From positions 2,504,322-2,568,321 of the forward strand of contig JASKMD010000013.1 in the NCBI GenBank assembly GCA_030144725.1: a DNA stretch of 64,000 bases. Reading direction: 5' to 3'. The notes beneath the pieces were generated by a model. It did no database searches, was not told the origin of the DNA, and saw only the letters and a program-made list of their open reading frames with translations. The translations under genes were made by a program, and so were the position numbers. Below, in pieces: positions 57,601-64,000 of the stretch. The stretch's first letter is position 1. Every line of letters begins with the position of its first letter. Source of the stretch: Haematococcus lacustris (Eukaryota; Chlorophyta; Chlorophyceae; Chlamydomonadales; Haematococcaceae).

Positions 57601-58029
57601 CGCTGTACAGTTCCTAGACGATGCTCACGAAGCGCATAGCAGTTAAACACGTCAGCCCTACAAGGACATTTCGAGGACTTCGAAAAACTTGTAATATGTT
57701 TCCATTTCGTCAGCAGTAGCCAGGTTCTTCGGCTGCCATTTGCCAACTAATGCTTCAGGGTCAACAATATCCATGAGCTACGCCGCTCTACCTTCTGTGA
57801 CTGCACCACGCCCTTGTGATCACGCTCCACACCCTGACTGGCAAGTGATGAAGGGTACACTTGTACTCCACTACTCGACGTACCACAGAGATGCATGTTC
57901 AGCAGCTACTCATCCCTGATGCATGTTTAGGCTTTGGATCAACAGCGCTACATATATCAATGATATGATATCATACATAATATGATGACAGTAGCGTCTG
58001 CCTCAAAGCGTGACAGTATGGCAGTATGG
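57601..58029. promoter_or_regulatory. 5' flank of the phosphatase gene
   Basis: Upstream sequence of the minus-strand phosphatase; its promoter and 5' UTR should lie here, but no motif is distinctive. The AT-rich palindromic stretch ATATGATATCATA at ~57,961 is just before the hAT element. Confidence 0.4.
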
Positions 58030-58660
58030 CTTATAGTTAGGGTTGGCCAGATCCGTATGTGGCGGCTAGAAAGACGGTACATACATACGTATTTACTGTA
58101 TTCGTAGTTCCGTAGGGTCTTCCGTAGGGGCAGGGTCATCATTTTGCGAAAGTGAGTATGTAGTTTGGTGCACAACAACTATAGAAACGCCCGCTAGGGG
58201 TAAGCATGTTCAGAATCTCAACCAATAGCAGTGTCGTGACACATCTATATGCCAGCCAGCCATGCATGCCGTTAGCAATGTGCTCCTACTCTGTGCGCCA
58301 AGCATGTGTCCAAACCCCTCGTGTGGCAGCCGTGGGTGCAGTTGTGTAGTCAGCCATGGGCTCCTACTAGACCAATCATGTGTGCCACGTGTGCAATGTG
58401 CTCCTACTCTGCCAACCATGTGTGCATGGTTTAATTCCCTCGTGCCAGCCTCCTTTACAACATCACCACCTCCTCCTCCTCCACCTCCAGGCATGCTTGT
58501 GACAGCACCACCTCCTTATCCACCCCCTTCATTCCTCCATTGCTGTTCCCCCAGATGTATGCGATCTTCTTCGCACTCTCCAGAGGGTCTTGGAGAAGAT
58601 CTGGTACGGGACGGGAGGGGTTGCTAGGCGGCCTGGGCCGGGTCGGGCTGGGCTGGGCTG

Positions 58661-59835
58661 GGCGGGGCGGGGCGGGGCGGGGCGGGGCGGGGCGGGGCGG
58701 GGCGGGGCGGGGCGGGGCGGGGCGGGGCGGGGCGGGGCGGGGCGGGGCGGGGCGGGGCGGGGCGGGGCGGGGCGGGGCGGGGCGGGGCGGGGCGGGGCGG
58801 GGCGGGGCGGGGCGGGGCGGGGCGGGGCGGGGCGGGGCGGGGCGGGGCGGGGCGGGGCGGGGCGGGGCGGGGCGGGGCGGGGCGGGGCGGGGCGGGGCGG
58901 GGCGGGGCGGGGCGGGGCGGGGCGGGGCGGGGCGGGGCGGGGCGGGGCGGGGCGGGGCGGGGCGGGGCGGGGCGGGGCGGGGCGGGGCGGGGCGGGGCGG
59001 GGCGGGGCGGGGCGGGGCGGGGCGGGGCGGGGCGGGGCGGGGCGGGGCGGGGCGGGGCGGGGCGGGGCGGGGCGGGGCGGGGCGGGGCGGGGCGGGGCGG
59101 GGCGGGGCGGGGCGGGGCGGGGCGGGGCGGGGCGGGGCGGGGCGGGGCGGGGCGGGGCGGGGCGGGGCGGGGCGGGGCGGGGCGGGGCGGGGCGGGGCGG
59201 GGCGGGGCGGGGCGGGGCGGGGCGGGGCGGGGCGGGGCGGGGCGGGGCGGGGCGGGGCGGGGCGGGGCGGGGCGGGGCGGGGCGGGGCGGGGCGGGGCGG
59301 GGCGGGGCGGGGCGGGGCGGGGCGGGGCGGGGCGGGGCGGGGCGGGGCGGGGCGGGGCGGGGCGGGGCGGGGCGGGGCGGGGCGGGGCGGGGCGGGGCGG
59401 GGCGGGGCGGGGCGGGGCGGGGCGGGGCGGGGCGGGGCGGGGCGGGGCGGGGCGGGGCGGGGCGGGGCGGGGCGGGGCGGGGCGGGGCGGGGCGGGGCGG
59501 GGCGGGGCGGGGCGGGGCGGGGCGGGGCGGGGCGGGGCGGGGCGGGGCGGGGCGGGGCGGGGCGGGGCGGGGCGGGGCGGGGCGGGGCGGGGCGGGGCGG
59601 GGCGGGGCGGGGCGGGGCGGGGCGGGGCGGGGCGGGGCGGGGCGGGGCGGGGCGGGGCGGGGCGGGGCGGGGCGGGGCGGGGCGGGGCGGGGCGGGGCGG
59701 GGCGGGGCGGGGCGGGGCGGGGCGGGGCGGGGCGGGGCGGGGCGGGGCGGGGCGGGGCGGGGCGGGGCGGGGCGGGGCGGGGCGGGGCGGGGCGGGGCGG
59801 GGCGGGGCGGGGCGGGGCGGGGCGGGGCGGGCGGG
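58661..59835. repeat. (GGGGC)n array, ~235 copies
   Basis: Nearly perfect pentanucleotide array of about 1,175 bp inside the second hAT element, preceded by a few GGGCT units. It is open in several frames on both strands (repeating GRGGA, RPAPP); these are not proteins. Strong potential for G-quadruplexes on one strand. Confidence 0.98.
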
Positions 59836-59869
59836 GCCCTCGTATGCATCTGGGCTGGCTGGGCCCTCG

Positions 59870-60010
59870 TATGCGACTGGCGCAGCACAGGCTCAAGCTT
59901 ATTCCAGAAGCTGGCGCTGCCATTCATGGCTGTGAGCTCGGCTAGCAGTTCTATCATCCAACGCAATGAATGCCATCGGGTATCGCAGCGACTTATATAT
60001 AACCCGCGGT
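59870..60010 (-). pseudogene. hAT transposase fragment
   Basis: Minus-strand coding remnant [20 protein letters not shown] followed by [11 protein letters not shown]. The DTRW(H/N)S...M pattern is typical of the middle of hAT transposases. It runs directly into the GGGGC array and is truncated. Confidence 0.6.
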
Positions 60011-60232
60011 TACGGCCACACCGGCAGTAACGGTGACTTGTGCGTCCTGCGTCCTTCGCAATCTCGCGATTTTGCCGTCGCGTGTACGGTTTTAGCGTGA
60101 AAATTACGGTCAAACCTACGGCTGCCTACGGCTGCCTACGGATACACGTTGGTCGGGGTACGCTACGTATATACTGTATATACGTACCTACGTATATACG
60201 CCGCTACGGTTCTGGCCAACCCTACTTATAGT

Positions 60233-60557
60233 CGACACTTGTGAGGTGAGGCCCAATAAAACCAATGAGGCCAAGTGCACCAACAATTGCAAACCCTGCC
60301 AAGCAGCCTGATGGCAGACGGCTCACACGGAGTAGGCCAACTCCGTCTTCTACCTTGTCACGAGCCAAGAGATCCGTGTGCAAAGAGTTCAAGGAGACAA
60401 CTAATTCAGCGCAAACAAAACATGTGCTTACATAGTCCCGAACCGCTGCTCAGCTGCCTGGCACCAAGACAAGAGCTTGCTGGCAGTTGCTGCGCTCCTC
60501 CTCAACCTCAACCATGAGTGCATGGGCGTCTAATACCACATGGAGACGTATGCAAAG
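60233..60557 (-). pseudogene. 3' flank with degenerate copy of the next gene's last exon
   Basis: On the minus strand, 60,530-60,450 reads DAHALMVEVEEERSNCQQAL, which matches DAHALMGELDFELNKLL of the membrane protein gene just upstream. DNA blocks CATGAGTGCATGGGCGTC and GACAAGAGCTTG are shared. It is a decayed tandem duplication of that gene's 3' end. Confidence 0.6.
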
Positions 60558-61150
60558 CTAGTACTCAAATGCCTCCACAGCTGCCTTGTACCAGGACAAG
60601 AGCTTGTTAAGCTCAAAATCAAGCTCGCCCATGAGTGCATGGGCGTCGGGATGCACATGGAGAATCCGCTGCAACTTGGACTCCACTCCATTCAGCTTGT
60701 CCACGTCCTCCTTCATCGTCTTCATGTCGTCGATATGATGGTCTCGGTACATGCTGGCCAGCAAGGCACAGAAGACTGCCACGGAGGCGATGAGATACAG
60801 CCACGCTTGAACAGCTGAGAAGAATACCACACACACGAGAAAGGCATAGAGTACCACCACCACTCTAATCCTTGACGCGTAGAGGTATGCATGAAGTAGT
60901 CGGTCCAGCCCGAAAGTGGGAACCTGCAAACGGTCAACCCTATTGCAAGGTCTCGCACACGAGCCATCCACAGGCCGTGCAAAGCATGTGTCCGCACAGG
61001 TTACATCGATGCGGACTGCAAGATGGCGCATGCATTATTCAGCTGCCAGCTGCTATGAAGCACTTTCCTCACCTTTGAAAGGCTTAAGATACATCTTGAA
61101 CCAAGCAACCTTTTCACGGATCTCTTCCAAGAGTTGAGTAGTTGCTTGCT
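60558..61150 (-). CDS. small two-helix membrane protein, 3' part of gene
   Basis: Last exon 60923-60558 (122 codons) and a preceding exon 61150-61073 (QATTQLLEEIREKVAWFKMY, then LKPFK). An 11-bp microexon at 61015-61005 (flanked by TTGCAG and GTAACC) would restore phase between them; that is inference. The last exon encodes DRLLHAYLYASR, two adjacent hydrophobic helices (VVVVLYAFLVCVVFFSA and WLYLIASVAVFCALLAS) and a charged cytosolic tail with a short coiled coil (MKTMKEDVDKLNGVESKLQR), ending VEAFEY. The hairpin layout is reminiscent of ER-shaping proteins, but I recognise no family. The 5' end is not resolved. Confidence 0.6.
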
Positions 61151-63290
61151 CTGCAACACATCATATCAGAAAGGGCACATGTTGAAGCACCAATGATTGC
61201 AGTAGGCCAAGACATGGTGCATCAGGCAGTGGCTGCGGTCGGTAGCAAGCATCTCACCCTAGCAGCCACGCTGAGGTGAGTGCAGAAGGCAACCAGTGCC
61301 ATGATCTCTCAGATTAGGAAGGACAAGCGGGAGACTAGCACCGGTGGTGCAACAGCAGAGAAGCTATCCACATCTCAGCCAGCAATGGAATGGAAGAGGG
61401 CCAAAAGCGACGGCGGGGATGGAGTGCACAAGGCAAGTGCCAGGGTGCAGTGGGTGGCAGCCAACACTTCAACCCAAACTGAAGGGAAGGGTGCAGCGGA
61501 GTCAGGAAGCTTTGCCACCAAGGGTGCGGGACCCGCACCAGCACCTGCCACCCAGCGGGTCTAGAGGGCAGAGGCTGCACCAGTGACCGCAACTGCTCCA
61601 GCCCTCCCTCCCTCCGTCAGCCGACCTGTGCCTGCTATGAGTTATGGGGGACTGCTCAGCCTCTTTGAACACCTCTGCCAGGGTCTCAGCGCGTGGATGA
61701 CAGGCAATGGCACGGCCTCCTACCAGTTGCCACACAGCACAGCCCAGGTGCAGCAGGACAGTCCGGGCAGCAGGCGGCCGCAGTGCACTGGCCACACAGC
61801 ACAGCCGGATGTTGAGGGCCCGCATCACCACAAGGGCACAGCCACCGTCCCCTGCTGGCGCTTGCTACCCATTGTGGCCGTTCAGGTTGGACAGGCTGGC
61901 AGCGTGCCCGTGGGGTGTGTGCACCATGTTATTTTGCGTTTGACGACTTGCGTGTTCCTAGCTCGACCTCAAAATACATGGCTCAGGTCAAAAAGTAAGC
62001 ACGAGGCATGGTGAGGCCATTCGTGTGTACAACGCCGTGCCTGTGGGCACTGTGGTTAGTGCACAGGACCTCAAGCCACATGACACAGGCCCCAGTGCAG
62101 GTGTGGCATGGTGAGGCATGGTGTGACATGGTGTGACTACATCAAGAGATCATGACGACATGCGAAATGTGTGCAACGCAGACGGGCACATGCCTTGTTA
62201 TGATAATGACACATGCTACATTTCATGTATATATAATGTATGAAATACTTTTGTTACATACATGCTAAGCATCTGATATATATTAATATATGAATCTATA
62301 ACATAACTCACTTGGACATGTGTGGCTCAGGCGACAGTGCCATTCACAAGCCTCAATCACTACCCCAGCCATGGAGTCGATGCCAGGGAAGACTGGTGTT
62401 CACACCTGTGTGGTTGGTTGTTTCTTTTGGCCAGGCTAGAAGCCTTATAAGCATGTAGCTGTCAGTTATAATGGGGTGCCCAGTGGTCTAGGGGAAAAGT
62501 GCCACCGGTGTGGGGTTAGTGGTCATCAAGGGTGCCGCCGAGAATGCTTCAATTTGATTGCAGCGGAGCAAACTCACCCACAGTCGCAATTTTCATGCTC
62601 GCATTGCTCTGATGAATGGCCTGATGTGCAATGGTTGGCAGCAACGATTGGCTGTGTAAGCTGGTGTGGAGCATTTTCTTGGCCTCCTCCCCGGCCTCGT
62701 CAGGGCTGCACGTCGCCGCATGCACATTTGCCCACCTGCTCGTAGCGCATCATGCTGCTTGCTCACGCTCTCCATCGCAGCGCTCATGTGTGGGAGGTGC
62801 GGCCTTCATGCCTAGTCCCAGCCCGCAAGGCCAAATACTCTGTGATCTACCCGTCGCGCAGGTGGTTTGTCGGTGGAATATGGTTTCAGGATCACGCTCC
62901 GGTCCGAATCACCGGGTTAACTATTATGAGTTGCTGCTATATGAGCTGTTCTCCAGGCAATGTAGGAACCTGACCTGGTGTTGTTTGTGCCTGGGCTTTC
63001 CAGGAGGGGCTGTCGCCTTTGGGTAACGACCGAGAGTACTGGGCCTCACTTGGCATGTGCCGAGCCCCGCTCTAGTGTCCAAGGTATCAGGCGGGCGGGA
63101 ATCGCTTCCGACAGACCTCGCTCTGCGCCCTGTGCTCCCTGGCGCGCATAGTCCCCGTTAGACTGCGGCGGCGGGGATGGCACGGCTCGGGACTCGCACT
63201 GCACCGCGACGCAGTCCGCGCCTCTTGCATGGTTTTGTTTCAAATCGATGCATGTATGTTTAGTGGGTTCCGGCACCAAGAGGCTGAGGA
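61151..63290. other. region without a confident gene
   Basis: Should contain upstream exons of the membrane protein gene (minus). A plus-strand open frame at 61,280-61,564 (KDKRETSTGGATAEKLSTSQ) has low-complexity coding character. A segment at ~62,780-62,930 (CLVPARKAKYSVIYPSRRWF) follows an acceptor-like CATCGCAG and may be an exon of the gene at the right edge. AT-rich palindromic DNA lies at 62,220-62,310. Confidence 0.3.
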
Positions 63291-63837
63291 GAAGGCAGCG
63301 ATGGGCAGCGATGGCCAAGCGATGAAAAGCCTGCTGCAGTCCCTTCGACAGGCCCTGAAAGCTGCCACGGAGGCTTGTAACACGCAGGCGGGCAGCAGCC
63401 AGCACAAAATCAGCGACCCCAAATGCCTGCAGCTACGACATGTGCTGCTTGCCCTCCTCGACGCTTGCGCGGAGCCGGGACAGGGTGGGTCTGCGTTCCA
63501 CATGCTCTGTTCCTTGCGCTGCCACATCCCGAGCCTCACCGCGCTTGCATCGAACTGAAGCATACGCTCAATCGCAGCGAGAGGTCGGGACATTACCACC
63601 ATCCTCACCGTCAGCGCATTCACGCTGGACAAGCTGCCTGGCGTGTTCAGCGAGGGTGCCGAGGCTGCCGTGGTGCACGGCCTGCTGCGCCTGGCCCTGG
63701 CGAACGCGGAGCAGCACAGGTGGCTCACTGCAGCCTTGAAGCCTCCCCCCCGGCCCCCCCGGCCCCCCCGCCCCTGCCCCCTGGCCCCACCAGCAGATGA
63801 GGAGGACAGTGAGGCTGGAAATGGCACAGCACGCTAG
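63291..63837 (+). CDS. 3' end of an unrecognised gene, helical protein with Pro-rich tail
   Basis: Exon up to 63484 (MKSLLQSLRQALKAATEACN, then LQLRHVLLALLDACAEPGQ) and exon 63578-63837 (DITTILTVSAFTLDKLPGVF, then VVHGLLRLALANAEQHRWLT), joined GT-AG in phase 1. The end is a Pro/Arg run (PPPRPPRPPRP) and an acidic tail before the stop at 63,837. Amphipathic helices suggest an alpha-helical repeat fold; no family recognised. The 5' part is not resolved. Confidence 0.55.
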
Positions 63838-63847
63838 CTAGCAGCAG

Positions 63848-63945
63848 GGGGGCGGGTGGAGGGGGGCGGGTGGAGGGGGGAGGGGGGAGGGGGGAGGGGG
63901 GAGGGGGGAGGGGGGAGGGGGGAGGGGGGAGGGGGGGGCCCCCTC
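63848..63945. repeat. (GGGGGGA)n purine repeat
   Basis: About a dozen G5-7A units right after the stop of the preceding gene, probably in its 3' UTR or just beyond. Confidence 0.9.
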
Positions 63946-64000
63946 TGCCTCACCCCCACCTCCAAGAGTGTACCTTGACACCCCCCTTCCCCTCAAAAGA

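Larger units (their letters stand above)
58038..60224 (-). mobile_element. second hAT-like transposon, carrying a 1.17-kb GGGGC array
   Basis: Ends are inverted repeats TAGGGTTGGCCAGATCCGTA (left) and TAGGGTTGGCCAGAACCGTA (right, reversed). An 8-bp duplication CTTATAGT flanks it at 58,030-58,037 and 60,225-60,232. TACGTA/CCTACGG motifs crowd both subterminal regions. A minus-strand remnant at ~60,000-59,870 ([20 protein letters not shown]) resembles the TRW...ML segment of hAT transposases. Most of the interior is a GGGGC array, so no functional enzyme remains. Confidence 0.9.

Noticed and set aside
58455..60113. Very long open frames (up to 552 codons) of repeating Pro-Ala-Pro-Pro-Arg or Gly-Arg-Gly-Gly-Ala
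   Set aside because: They are the GGGGC pentanucleotide array read in frames that lack stops; several frames on both strands are open at once.

Overview
The window looks like nuclear DNA of a chlorophycean green alga, and a Haematococcus-like genome is my best guess. The DNA is GC-rich, the genes have many short exons with GT-AG introns, and coding matches are to plant and algal families. It is crowded with simple repeats and transposons. There is no prokaryotic signal: no operons, CRISPR array or ribosome binding sites. I recognise no standard tRNA or rRNA gene.

Layout. (1) 1-9,145: a few hundred bases that may hold the tail of an unknown gene, about 4 kb without a recognisable gene, then a 12-exon minus-strand gene for a membrane-anchored pepsin-type aspartic protease (9,145 to 4,116; 736 aa). 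(2) 9,735-12,923, divergent from it: a 9-exon plus-strand COG0523/CobW GTPase of the ZNG1/CBWD zinc-metallochaperone type (443 aa). A copy of one of its exons lies downstream, between short direct repeats. (3) 14,344-21,684: a 27-bp minisatellite, a tentative mTERF-like helical-repeat gene, and a small gene with a SAM-like segment. (4) 22,080-48,342: a 26-kb stack of transposable elements inserted into one another. It comprises three copies of a DNA transposon (A1, A2, A3) sharing the terminal repeat GGTCACCCCCGCCATTGG and, where both ends are present, 4-bp target duplications. A related 10.6-kb element (D) contains a hAT element and a 5.1-kb element (C) with ~225-bp terminal inverted repeats. 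A recent Ty3/gypsy chromovirus with identical 163-bp LTRs sits inside A2. (5) 49,282-57,600, minus strand: a complete 18-exon Kelch-repeat Ser/Thr phosphatase of the plant/alga BSL (PPKL) family (887 aa). (6) 58,038-60,224: a second hAT-like element containing about 1.17 kb of pure GGGGC repeat. (7) 60,558-64,000: a small two-helix membrane protein gene (minus) and the 3' end of an unknown gene (plus).

The three well-resolved host genes were assembled exon by exon. Every junction is a GT-AG pair with compatible phase (one donor in the protease gene is weak), and each total is a whole number of codons. They are unrelated housekeeping, signalling and proteolysis genes and show no joint pathway. 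The transposon stack can be ordered in time because insertions interrupt one another: A3 is oldest; D and A1 interrupt A3; C and the first hAT interrupt D; the chromovirus, youngest, interrupts A2.
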